A stretch of 64,000 nt of DNA. Origin: Butyricimonas faecihominis. GTDB taxonomy: Bacteria; Bacteroidota; Bacteroidia; Bacteroidales; Marinifilaceae. Below are positions 5,844 through 14,208 of this stretch, in pieces. The position numbers were made by a program, and so were the translations under genes. The notes beneath the pieces are model-generated. The model was not told where the DNA came from and did no database searches. It worked only from the letters and a program-made list of their open reading frames with translations. The stretch covers positions 1-64,000 of the forward strand of contig NZ_AP028155.1 in assembly GCF_033096445.1 (NCBI RefSeq). The letters are read 5' to 3'. Every line of letters starts with the position of its first letter. Position 1 is the first letter of the stretch.

Positions 5844-8660
5844 TTATTTTGATTTCGGTTGGAAGATCATATCAACAACATCGGCTCCCTTGAATAATTT
5901 CTGGGTGAATTTCTTCACGTCTTTTGTTGTGATCTTGTCAATAATGTTATCGAAGTTTTTCGGGTCTGTTACATCAATTCCACGAAGATAATAAGTTTGA
6001 ATTGCATTCATCCAATATGCATTATGAGGTTTGCTTTGTTCATTATTTTTCTTCAGGATAGTAGTTACTTTGTCGATCTCTTCTTGGGTCGGGCCTTCCT
6101 TCATTAATTTGTCGATTTCAGCATAGATTAATGATTTCAAGTGTTCTGCTTTATCCGGATCGCAATCAAAGCTCATGCTCATGCTGTAGCTTTCGTACGG
6201 TTCTTTAGAAGAACTCGGTTGAACGGCTACACCATAGGTACCACCTTCTTTTTCACGGATATTGGTCATGTATCTTTGATCCAGTACGCCTCTCAAGATA
6301 TTCAAGCAAAGATTGTCGTGAATGCTTGTTTTCATCTCTTTAGAGAAACTGGTGATTACAGTTGCCTTCGGAGTAGTCAGATCCAGTTCAATAACTTTTT
6401 CAGTTCTTCCTTTCGGTCCTCTCACTTTGTTATCCACCCAATTTTCTTTCCGGTTGTAAGATTTTACAGATCCCAAGTATTTTTCAACCAACGGTTTTAC
6501 GGTTTCTGCATCGATGTTACCCACGATGAAGAATGTAAAGTCGCTGATGTCTTTGATACGGTCGCGGTAGATCTCCTCGATTTGTTCAATACTAACTTTA
6601 TCTAAAAATTCTTTACCGAATAACAATGTTCTCGGGCTATAATTGCTCATGATCATGCTAACAGAGTCTTGCATAATCTTTTGAGGATTGTTGGCTGAGT
6701 TCTCGATGGCAGCGTAGTTACGTTGCATCATGGTATTGTGTACTTCTTTGTCGAAACGAGGTTTCTCGAAACGCAAGTAGATCAGCTGCATCAAGGTTTC
6801 GAAATCATTCGGAGTAGATGCACCACCGACTGATTCTGAAAGACCGCCAATGTTAACACCGGCTTGGGCTTGTTTCCCGGTTAATAATTTTCTCAAGGTT
6901 ATTGCGTCATAGTCTCCTAATCCGTAAGCCCCGATAAATTGATCTGTGACTTGGGCAGATGCTAATTTGTCGATACCATATAATGAAGTACCTCCCTTAC
7001 TGTAAGAACTTACTTGTACTTGGTCTTTTTCGTAGTCTGCTTTGCGGAATACCACTTTTGCTCCATTTTCCAAAGTCCACTCTTCGGCATCGAATTGCGG
7101 TAATTTTTTGGTAGCGATGATCTTGGAACCTTTCAAGTCCTCGTTGATTAAAGATGCCTCTGTTACTTGGTCTTTATAAGGCTCTAAGTTAGAGCTTTCA
7201 ACTTTGTCCAACACGGCGATGGCTTCTTCTTTCGTGATGTGTTTAACTCCTTCAGACGGGCCTTGTGCCACGATCACCATGTTTTTCCGGTTAAGGTGTT
7301 TTTTAGCTAAAGCTGAAACTTCATCCACGGTGATGGTCGGGATAATAGCTTTGGCAAAATTGTAATAGTAATCGAAATCTACGATAGGTTCTCCATCAAG
7401 GAAGTTAGATTGCATTTCACCGATATAATCTTCGGAGGTAGTTTTGTCTTTTTGTTTGTAAGCAGATTCCAAGCCTACTAGCATGTTGGTTTTTGCTCTT
7501 TCAAGCTCGCCTTCCGTGAAACCGAATTTCTTTATTCTTTCGTTTTCACGATAGATAGCTTCCAGTGCTGCTGCTTCTTCATTCGGTTTTGCTGTAGCAG
7601 AGATCATATAGGTACTCCATCCTCTTACGATACCGCCGCCGAATCCGGCTTGTGCGTTAATGAAAGGAGGATTGCCTTTTTGAAGTAATTCAGAAACACG
7701 TTGTCCCAACATGGTGTTGTAGAAGGATTGAAGAATTCCATTTTTCAGGTATTCATGATTCTTTTCTTCTTTCGGGGTAGAGGGGTATTTGATATACACG
7801 CTGACAGACGATTGAGTTACTTCTTTGTCCGTTGCGCATACGAAGTAAATATCGTCGTGAGGGTTAACCGTGAACTCTTCTCTCACAGCCGGATTCACCG
7901 GAGTCGGGATTTTGGAGAATAATTCTTTTACTTTTTTCTCCATCTGGTCTACATCGAAATCACCGACAACAGCGATAGCTTGCAAGTCCGGACGATACCA
8001 TTTGTGATAATAATCACGAAGGGTCTGGTATTTGAAATTCTTGATAATGTCCAAGTTACCGATAACATCTCTTTTCGCGTATTTAGAGTCTTTCAGTAAT
8101 ACCGGCATGATTTGGGCACGGATACGGAAACTCGGGGTTCTTCTGGTTCTCCATTCTTCCGAGATAACTCCTCTTTCGCCATCGATTTCGTCATCGACTA
8201 ATAAAAGATAATGTGACCAGTCGTGAAGTACGAGTAGACAAGTATCTAATAAATCAGGATTGGTTGTAGGAACCTCGCTGATATTGTAAACAGTCTCGTC
8301 TTGTGCCGTGTAAGCATTCACGTTTCTTCCGAATTCAACACCATGTTTTTCCAACATGTTGGTAATACCTTTTCTTCCCGGGAAATGCTTGGTCCCGTTG
8401 AATGCCATGTGTTCCAAAAAGTGAGCTAAACCGTCCTGATCATCATTTTCTAGGATAGCTCCCACGTTTTGGATGATGTAAAAACTGGCTCGTTCTTTGG
8501 GTTCCGCGTTATGGCGGATGTAATAAGTCAATCCATTAGCTAGTTTCCCGATGCGAACGTTCGGATCCATGGGAAGTGGTGCCTTCATGTCATATTGGGC
8601 GAACAGGCTAGTGCTGATCAATGCCAATAAAGCACACACGATTAATAATTTTTTTGCCAT
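5844..8660 (-). CDS. Exported M16 family zinc peptidase (two-domain)
   Basis: A 938-residue insulinase-type peptidase. A signal peptide spans about residues 1-21, ending at LFAQ, so it acts in the periplasm or on the surface. The inverted zinc motif HFLEH is at 80-84, and the supporting Glu lies in GERGVISEEW at about 161-170. The length fits two M16 halves: the catalytic one at about 30-510 and an inactive clamp at about 520-938. Such enzymes degrade peptides enclosed between the halves. It is monocistronic on the minus strand and diverges from the MscS gene. Confidence 0.94.
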   Translation of the reverse strand: MAKKLLIVCALLALISTSLFAQYDMKAPLPMDPNVRIGKLANGLTYYIRHNAEPKERASFYIIQNVGAILENDDQDGLAHFLEHMAFNGTKHFPGRKGITNMLEKHGVEFGRNVNAYTAQDETVYNISEVPTTNPDLLDTCLLVLHDWSHYLLLVDDEIDGERGVISEEWRTRRTPSFRIRAQIMPVLLKDSKYAKRDVIGNLDIIKNFKYQTLRDYYHKWYRPDLQAIAVVGDFDVDQMEKKVKELFSKIPTPVNPAVREEFTVNPHDDIYFVCATDKEVTQSSVSVYIKYPSTPKEEKNHEYLKNGILQSFYNTMLGQRVSELLQKGNPPFINAQAGFGGGIVRGWSTYMISATAKPNEEAAALEAIYRENERIKKFGFTEGELERAKTNMLVGLESAYKQKDKTTSEDYIGEMQSNFLDGEPIVDFDYYYNFAKAIIPTITVDEVSALAKKHLNRKNMVIVAQGPSEGVKHITKEEAIAVLDKVESSNLEPYKDQVTEASLINEDLKGSKIIATKKLPQFDAEEWTLENGAKVVFRKADYEKDQVQVSSYSKGGTSLYGIDKLASAQVTDQFIGAYGLGDYDAITLRKLLTGKQAQAGVNIGGLSESVGGASTPNDFETLMQLIYLRFEKPRFDKEVHNTMMQRNYAAIENSANNPQKIMQDSVSMIMSNYSPRTLLFGKEFLDKVSIEQIEEIYRDRIKDISDFTFFIVGNIDAETVKPLVEKYLGSVKSYNRKENWVDNKVRGPKGRTEKVIELDLTTPKATVITSFSKEMKTSIHDNLCLNILRGVLDQRYMTNIREKEGGTYGVAVQPSSSKEPYESYSMSMSFDCDPDKAEHLKSLIYAEIDKLMKEGPTQEEIDKVTTILKKNNEQSKPHNAYWMNAIQTYYLRGIDVTDPKNFDNIIDKITTKDVKKFTQKLFKGADVVDMIFQPKSK

Positions 8661-8878
8661 ACGAATTATTTTAATGTTTTAATGTTTGTGTCTGCAAATA
8701 TAGCAAAGTGTAAGTAATTTTGTTCTGATACGTTAATTCTTTAACGTTAATTTAGGGGTTAAGTGTGAAAATAGGGAAAAATAGAAGGGTTTTTAGATTA
8801 TTTAGAACGATTCGTTGTTAATGGGGTTTAACTTATCCGGTGGTTTATCGTATACGCCTGTAAAAGTTTGGGAAAGAT

Positions 8879-10117
8879 ATGATGCTGTTGAAAATAGATA
8901 TTAACAAATGGTTTTCTTGGTTGAATTTGGGTATTAAAGATCCTTCCACGGCCTCGGCTGTCGAGGTCCTTTTGCAGATCGTGGTCATTTGTCTGATCGC
9001 TTTTTTATTTACCTTCTTTTTACGCAAGGGAATAACCCGGGTGATCGGGGGAATGGTGCGTCGTACGAAAACCAAATGGGATGATATTTTTTTCGAGGAG
9101 CGTGTTTTTCAAAAAATATTTAATCTGATACCACCGATATTTATAGATTTTGCTTTTAAAATCGTGTACGGGAAGTGGCAGCATGTAGAACTTTTTCATC
9201 GGTTTATCGTGGCTTGGATACTTGTGGTTGCCGGTTTCGTGATTGTTGCAGTGCTGGATGCAATAAACCGAATCTACGATTCGTACCCGATCGCAAAAGA
9301 TCGTCCGATAAAAGTTTTCGTGCAGGTGATTAAAATTTTCGTGATTTCAGCTATTATCATTACAATCGTCAGCGAGTTTATCGGGGAGTCCCCCCGTAAT
9401 TTACTGGTCGGGTTGGGGGCGTTTGCTGCGGTTTTAATGTTGATATTCAAAGATGCGATATTAGGTTTTGTGGCAGGAGTTCAATTACTGGCCAATCAGA
9501 TGGTGCGTATCGGGGACTGGATCGTGATGCCGAGCAATAATGCCAACGGGACGGTGTTGGAGATCAACTTGTATACCGTGAAAGTACAAAATTGGGATAT
9601 GACGATCACGACGATTCCCACCTATCAGTTAGTGTCCGCTTCTTTCACGAATTGGCGGGGAATGCAGGAGTCTGCCGGTCGTCGGATTATGCGCTATATT
9701 AATATAGATATGCTTTCCGTTCATTTCCTTTCGGATGAGGAAATCGATACTTTACGTAAATCGAATGTCTTGAAAGGGTATATTGAAGATATGTTGCCGA
9801 AGTTGGACGAACAAAATAAAGGGACATCTGCCGTGTTGGATGAACGGAAGTTGACGAATTTAGGTGTATTTAGACAGTATGCGGTACGCAGGCTGGAAGC
9901 CAATCCCGATTTGAATATGGATATGACATACATGGTCCGGCAATTACAACCGACGGCAACAGGTATTCCTCTGGAGGTGTATTGTTTTTCCCGGATTCAA
10001 GAATGGGTAGCCTACGAGAAGGTTCAATCCGATATATTCGATCATCTGTTAGCCGTGATTCCTTATTTTAACTTGCGAATCTATCAATACCCGGAGATTA
10101 TCAAAACCACGAATTGA
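8879..10117 (+). CDS. MscS-family mechanosensitive channel
   Basis: A 412-residue small-conductance mechanosensitive channel homologue in the inner membrane, which would release solutes on hypo-osmotic shock. Hydrophobic segments lie at about 30-48, 108-129, 147-166 and a pore-lining helix at about 172-190 (NLLVGLGAFAAVLMLIF). The MscS core follows, with IGDWIVMP and TIPTYQLVSASFTNW at about 211-259. The long C-terminal region resembles larger YbdG-like members rather than the 286-residue E. coli MscS. It is transcribed away from the M16 gene, with no close downstream partner. Confidence 0.92.
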   Translation: MMLLKIDINKWFSWLNLGIKDPSTASAVEVLLQIVVICLIAFLFTFFLRKGITRVIGGMVRRTKTKWDDIFFEERVFQKIFNLIPPIFIDFAFKIVYGKWQHVELFHRFIVAWILVVAGFVIVAVLDAINRIYDSYPIAKDRPIKVFVQVIKIFVISAIIITIVSEFIGESPRNLLVGLGAFAAVLMLIFKDAILGFVAGVQLLANQMVRIGDWIVMPSNNANGTVLEINLYTVKVQNWDMTITTIPTYQLVSASFTNWRGMQESAGRRIMRYINIDMLSVHFLSDEEIDTLRKSNVLKGYIEDMLPKLDEQNKGTSAVLDERKLTNLGVFRQYAVRRLEANPDLNMDMTYMVRQLQPTATGIPLEVYCFSRIQEWVAYEKVQSDIFDHLLAVIPYFNLRIYQYPEIIKTTN

Positions 10118-10329
10118 TTCAAGAACTGATCCATTTTTTGATTTATGATTTCCGGCTCAGTGATTCCTGCCCTCAATTCAACGCTCTTTTCAATCACTTA
10201 ATCGTTCAATCGACAATTATAAAATCTTTTTCATTCTAAACTCTTTTCAATTGCCCCGATAAAGTTTATGAATTCTCTGGCTGGGAAAGTTGGATTTTTA
10301 TACTATTTTTGAAGGCTAAAAATAATTGG

Positions 10330-11196
10330 ATGAGCAGTAAAAAACGAAAATATTGGAATAAGCTGAGGAACCGCTATAAGTTGACGATATTTAACGAGTC
10401 AACTTACGAGGAGGTGATGCACCTTCGGCTCTCTCCGTTACACGTTCTCACGGCATTAAGTACATTGGCCGTTGTCTTGATTATATTGACTATCATGTTG
10501 ATTGCATTCACAAATTTGCGGGAATTCATCCCGGGTTACCCGAGCCAACAGTTGAGACGTCAGATTACACAAAACGCTCTACGGGTTGATTCCCTATTAA
10601 ATGAAGTGCAGAAGAAGGATCGTTTTCTTCATTCCATACAAACTATTTTGAGAGACGAAAACTTGGACACGACGAGTTTCGTGTCGATGCAGCAGAATGT
10701 AAAGGTAACCTATGATACTTCGATGTTAGGTATGTCGGAAGAAGAGGCCGGTTTTCGGGAAATCGTGGAAAAAGAAGAAAAATACAATTTAACCCTTGGG
10801 CATGTCAGTTCTTCCGATGATGATTTTTATCATTTCTTCTCACCATTGGATGGAGTGGTAACCAATCATTTTGATGAAACGACTCGTCATTACGGGGTGG
10901 ATTTGGTGGCTAAGCAAAATTCAAATGTTTTGTCCGTGTTGGATGGCGTGGTCATTTTCACGGATTGGACAATTAAGACGGGTTACGTGATTCAAGTACA
11001 GCATAATGGAAATCTGGTTTCAGTATATAAGCATAATTCGGTATTGTTGAAAAAGCAGGGAGATTTTGTCCGTGCGGGAGAGGCGATTGCAGTGGTAGGG
11101 AACACGGGCGAAGAAACAACCGGACCGCATTTACATTTCGAGTTGTGGCAAGCGGGAAAAGCATTGAATCCGGAAACCTTCATTAAGTTTAAATGA
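10330..11196 (+). CDS. Membrane-anchored M23 peptidase (peptidoglycan endopeptidase)
   Basis: A LytM-type zinc metallopeptidase of 288 residues that would cleave peptide cross-links in peptidoglycan. A basic cytoplasmic N terminus of about 40 residues comes before one membrane segment (about 40-65) and then a coiled linker. The M23 domain is C-terminal. Zinc-binding motifs are visible as the HYGVD stretch (HxxxD) and GPHLHFELW (HxH). A TTG start seven codons upstream is possible, but the ATG at 10330 gives MSSKKRKYW, the N terminus I associate with this Bacteroidetes family. dxr follows after 33 bases and may be co-transcribed. Confidence 0.92.
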   Translation: MSSKKRKYWNKLRNRYKLTIFNESTYEEVMHLRLSPLHVLTALSTLAVVLIILTIMLIAFTNLREFIPGYPSQQLRRQITQNALRVDSLLNEVQKKDRFLHSIQTILRDENLDTTSFVSMQQNVKVTYDTSMLGMSEEEAGFREIVEKEEKYNLTLGHVSSSDDDFYHFFSPLDGVVTNHFDETTRHYGVDLVAKQNSNVLSVLDGVVIFTDWTIKTGYVIQVQHNGNLVSVYKHNSVLLKKQGDFVRAGEAIAVVGNTGEETTGPHLHFELWQAGKALNPETFIKFK

Positions 11197-11229
11197 TTCG
11201 TAAATAGTGGTTTTGGAGATTGTTTTGAA

Positions 11230-12396
11230 ATGAAAAATATAGCAATATTGGGATCTACCGGGTCAATTGGAACGCAGACATTGCAGGTGATTGACGCTAA
11301 TCCGGAACGGTTTAATGTAGAGGTTCTCACGGCAAATAATCAGGTGGAATTACTGGCACGACAAGCCAGAAAGTTCAAGCCTAACATGGTTGTGATCGGA
11401 AATGAATCAAAATATTCCGAGTTAACCGAGTTATTGAAGGACGAGGATATAAAGGTATATGCCGGGAGCGAAGCTATTGCTCAAGTCGTGCAAACATCCA
11501 CGATTGATGTGGTCGTTACTGCCATGGTTGGGTATAGCGGGTTGTTACCCACGATCAACGCGATCAAGGCGGGTAAGACGATCGCTCTGGCCAATAAGGA
11601 AACCTTAGTTGTTGCCGGAGATTTAATTAACCGGTTGGTTGAGGAATACAAGGTGGGAATATTACCCGTGGATTCCGAACACTCGGCTATATTCCAGTGT
11701 TTGGTGGGCGAACACAACAACCCGGTGGAGAAGATATTATTAACGGCATCCGGGGGACCTTTCCGGGGACGGGATTATGAATATTTGAAGTCCGTAACGG
11801 CAGCACAGGCATTAAAACATCCGAACTGGAGCATGGGGGCAAAGGTTACCATTGATTCTGCGTCCATGATGAACAAAGGTTTCGAGGCGATCGAGGCAAA
11901 GTGGTTGTTTGGGGTAAAACCTTCACAAATAGAGGTGTTAGTACACCCGCAATCCGTTGTTCACTCGATGGTTCAGTTTCAGGATGGAAATATAAAAGCA
12001 CAGTTGGGAGTTCCGGATATGCGTTTGCCGATTCAGTATGCACTGACTTACCCGGAGCGGGTACATTCGGAGATACCGCGTTTGGATTTTGGTATTTATT
12101 CCGATCTCACGTTTGAAAAACCGGATATAACGACCTTCCGAAATCTGGGATTGGCTTACGAGGCCATGAATCGTGGAGGGAATGCCCCCTGCGTGTTAAA
12201 TGCGGCCAATGAAATTATGGTGGCTGCCTTCCTGAAGGATGAAATTTCTTTCACGGCCATGTCTGACGTGATTGAACGAACGATGGAAAAAGTGAGTTAT
12301 ATTGTCCAACCTACCTTGGAAGATTATATCGTTTCTGACCAAGAGGGCCGACGAATAGCAAAAGAGGAATTTCTCAATCTAAAATCTAAAATTTAA
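11230..12396 (+). CDS. dxr: 1-deoxy-D-xylulose-5-phosphate reductoisomerase
   Basis: The second enzyme of the MEP isoprenoid pathway. It converts DXP to 2-C-methyl-D-erythritol 4-phosphate with NADPH. The 388 residues are the usual length. The nucleotide-binding GSTGSIGTQTL lies at about 8-18. ANKETLV, PVDSEHSAIFQCL and the substrate loop SGGPFR are all present. The last five codons (LKSKI) lie within the heptad repeat at 12377-12406, so the extreme C terminus may be a late addition. rseP follows after 16 bases. ispH of the same pathway is at 55 kb. Confidence 0.98.
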   Translation: MKNIAILGSTGSIGTQTLQVIDANPERFNVEVLTANNQVELLARQARKFKPNMVVIGNESKYSELTELLKDEDIKVYAGSEAIAQVVQTSTIDVVVTAMVGYSGLLPTINAIKAGKTIALANKETLVVAGDLINRLVEEYKVGILPVDSEHSAIFQCLVGEHNNPVEKILLTASGGPFRGRDYEYLKSVTAAQALKHPNWSMGAKVTIDSASMMNKGFEAIEAKWLFGVKPSQIEVLVHPQSVVHSMVQFQDGNIKAQLGVPDMRLPIQYALTYPERVHSEIPRLDFGIYSDLTFEKPDITTFRNLGLAYEAMNRGGNAPCVLNAANEIMVAAFLKDEISFTAMSDVIERTMEKVSYIVQPTLEDYIVSDQEGRRIAKEEFLNLKSKI

Positions 12397-12406
12397 AATC
12401 TAAAAT
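12377..12406. repeat. AT-rich tandem repeat at the dxr-rseP junction
   Basis: Repeats of the unit ATCTAAA run from the last dxr codons across the dxr stop to just before rseP. Similar units occur at 56928, 60910-60980 and elsewhere in the window. Confidence 0.7.
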
Positions 12407-12412
12407 AGGTAT

Positions 12413-13747
12413 ATGGATGTATTAGTAAAGATATTACAGTTTTTGTTGAGCCTTTCGATTCTGGTTATGTTGCATGAGTTGGGGCATTTCGTGGCGGCAA
12501 AAATATTTAAGGTACGAGTGGAGAAGTTTTTTATTTTTTTCAACCCGTGGTTTTCCCTGTTTCGTTTTAAAAGGGGAGAAACTGAATACGGGATGGGATG
12601 GTTGCCTCTTGGCGGATACGTGAAGATTGCAGGAATGATTGACGAGTCCATGGATCTGGAGCAAATGAAAGAACCGGCAAAACCTTACGAGTTCCGCTCC
12701 AAACCGGCTTGGCAAAGATTGATCATCATGATCGGTGGGGTACTTGTTAATTTTATCTTGGCGTTCTTCATTTACATCATGATTCTTTACGCGTGGGGAG
12801 AGCAGTACTTGCCTACCGAGAATGCGAAATATGGAGTTGTATGCGACTCTTTATTGCTTAATGCCGGGTTGCGAAATGGGGATATGATCTTATCCTTGGA
12901 TAATAAAAAAGTAGAGAATTTCTTCGAAATTCCGGGGTATATCTTAATGGAGAATCCGAAGACGATACAGGTTATGCGGGATGGTCAGGTGATGAATATA
13001 AATCTCCCTCCTACATTGATAGGGGAGATGTTGTCCTATTCCTCGAAAGGGTTTAAGCGGATAGCTTTACTGACACCCCGTTATAAATATGATGGTTCGA
13101 TACAAGGGTTTGCTGATGAATCACCTGCTCGGAATGCCGGAATGTTGGAAGAAGACCGGGTGTTGGAATTAGACGGACATTCATTTACTTTCTATGACGA
13201 GTACCTTGATTTGATCCGTTCTCACCAAGATAGTGTATTGAATGCTAAAGTTTTGCGGGGAAGTGATACTCTTTCTATCCCTATTGCTCTCGGAAGTGGT
13301 AAAGTGATCGGGGTGTATCCGAAAGTGATAAACGATTTCGAGTACGCCGTGAAAGAATATTCCTTTTTTGGGGCTATTCCCGCGGGAATTAACATGGGGT
13401 TTGACTGGATCAAGTCCTATCTGAAACAATTCAAATTATTTAAAAACCCGGAAGCTTTCAGGTCCGTGGGAGGATTTATTTCTATCGGGAACATATTCCC
13501 CAGCGTGTGGGATTGGCGGGCTTTCTGGGAATTAACGGCCATGTTGTCCATTATCTTGGGAGTAATGAACCTCTTGCCTATCCCGGCATTGGATGGAGGT
13601 CACGTGATGTTCCTGCTCTACGAGGTGATAACACGTCGCAAGCCGAATGAGAAATTTATGGAGAACGCCCAGATCGTGGGAATGTTCTTCCTGTTGTTCC
13701 TGCTGTTGTTTGCGAACATTAATGATATATTGAAATTATTTGTTTAG
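12413..13747 (+). CDS. rseP: RIP metalloprotease RseP (site-2 protease)
   Basis: An intramembrane zinc protease that performs site-2 cleavage of membrane anti-sigma factors and leftover signal peptides. It has 444 residues. HELGH at 21-25 lies in the first membrane segment, periplasmic PDZ-type domains occupy the middle, and NLLPIPALDGGH in the C-terminal part supplies the third zinc ligand. Two FecR-type anti-sigma factors are encoded in this window; RseP-like cleavage of such proteins is known in other bacteria, so they are candidate substrates by inference. dxr upstream as neighbour is a common arrangement. Confidence 0.96.
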   Translation: MDVLVKILQFLLSLSILVMLHELGHFVAAKIFKVRVEKFFIFFNPWFSLFRFKRGETEYGMGWLPLGGYVKIAGMIDESMDLEQMKEPAKPYEFRSKPAWQRLIIMIGGVLVNFILAFFIYIMILYAWGEQYLPTENAKYGVVCDSLLLNAGLRNGDMILSLDNKKVENFFEIPGYILMENPKTIQVMRDGQVMNINLPPTLIGEMLSYSSKGFKRIALLTPRYKYDGSIQGFADESPARNAGMLEEDRVLELDGHSFTFYDEYLDLIRSHQDSVLNAKVLRGSDTLSIPIALGSGKVIGVYPKVINDFEYAVKEYSFFGAIPAGINMGFDWIKSYLKQFKLFKNPEAFRSVGGFISIGNIFPSVWDWRAFWELTAMLSIILGVMNLLPIPALDGGHVMFLLYEVITRRKPNEKFMENAQIVGMFFLLFLLLFANINDILKLFV

Positions 13748-13764
13748 CTATAAAATGTACAATT

Positions 13765-14109
13765 ATGAGTGAAATGGTTGAACAGTTCCGGGCATACCGG
13801 GCTAAAATGAACGAGAAAATACTGGCTGCCGATAATAAAGTGATCAAACGGATCTATAATCTGGATACCAATACATATATGGACGGTGCTTTATCCTCAA
13901 AAGTAAAAGAAATGCTGGGGTTAGCGACATCTATGGTATTGCGTTGCGATGATTGTATCAAATATCATTTGGAAAAATGTCACCAGTACGGGGTAACCAC
14001 GGAAGAGTTGTTCGAAATATTCTCTGTTGCCAATCTGGTGGGAGGAACCATCGTGATCCCTCATACCCGGCGGGCTTTGGAATATTGGGAAGAGTTGCAG
14101 GGAATGTAA
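13765..14109 (+). CDS. AhpD-like carboxymuconolactone decarboxylase family protein
   Basis: A 114-residue all-helical protein of the CMD/AhpD family. The redox motif CDDCIKYH at about residues 54-61 has the CxxC plus downstream His of AhpD-type alkylhydroperoxidases. A thiol peroxidase-related role is therefore more likely than ring decarboxylation, but no substrate can be named. It starts 18 bases after rseP and probably belongs to the same transcript. The next gene has its own promoter. Confidence 0.88.
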   Translation: MSEMVEQFRAYRAKMNEKILAADNKVIKRIYNLDTNTYMDGALSSKVKEMLGLATSMVLRCDDCIKYHLEKCHQYGVTTEELFEIFSVANLVGGTIVIPHTRRALEYWEELQGM

Positions 14110-14148
14110 ACAGGGAAATATATTTGATTATTCCAAAATAACCCAACA

Positions 14149-14181
14149 TTGATAAATTCTTTAATATATTTTATACCTTTG
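14149..14181 (+). promoter_or_regulatory. Promoter of the hybrid histidine kinase
   Basis: TTG at 14149-14151 is followed after 22 bases by TACCTTTG at 14174-14181. The spacing is a little long. The TTG that opens the longer frame would be part of this promoter, which supports translation from the ATG at 14209. Confidence 0.55.
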
Positions 14182-14208
14182 TGCGAAGGTATAAAGGAAT
14201 TTGTTAAT

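Noticed and set aside
5844-8660. Open frames on the plus strand inside the M16 gene (such as 6141-6605)
   Set aside because: They lie wholly within the strongly supported peptidase on the other strand and lack any family pattern.
8695-8702. TATATTTG on the minus strand as promoter of the M16 gene
   Set aside because: No -33 element at 19-22 bases, and AT-rich sequence makes chance matches likely.
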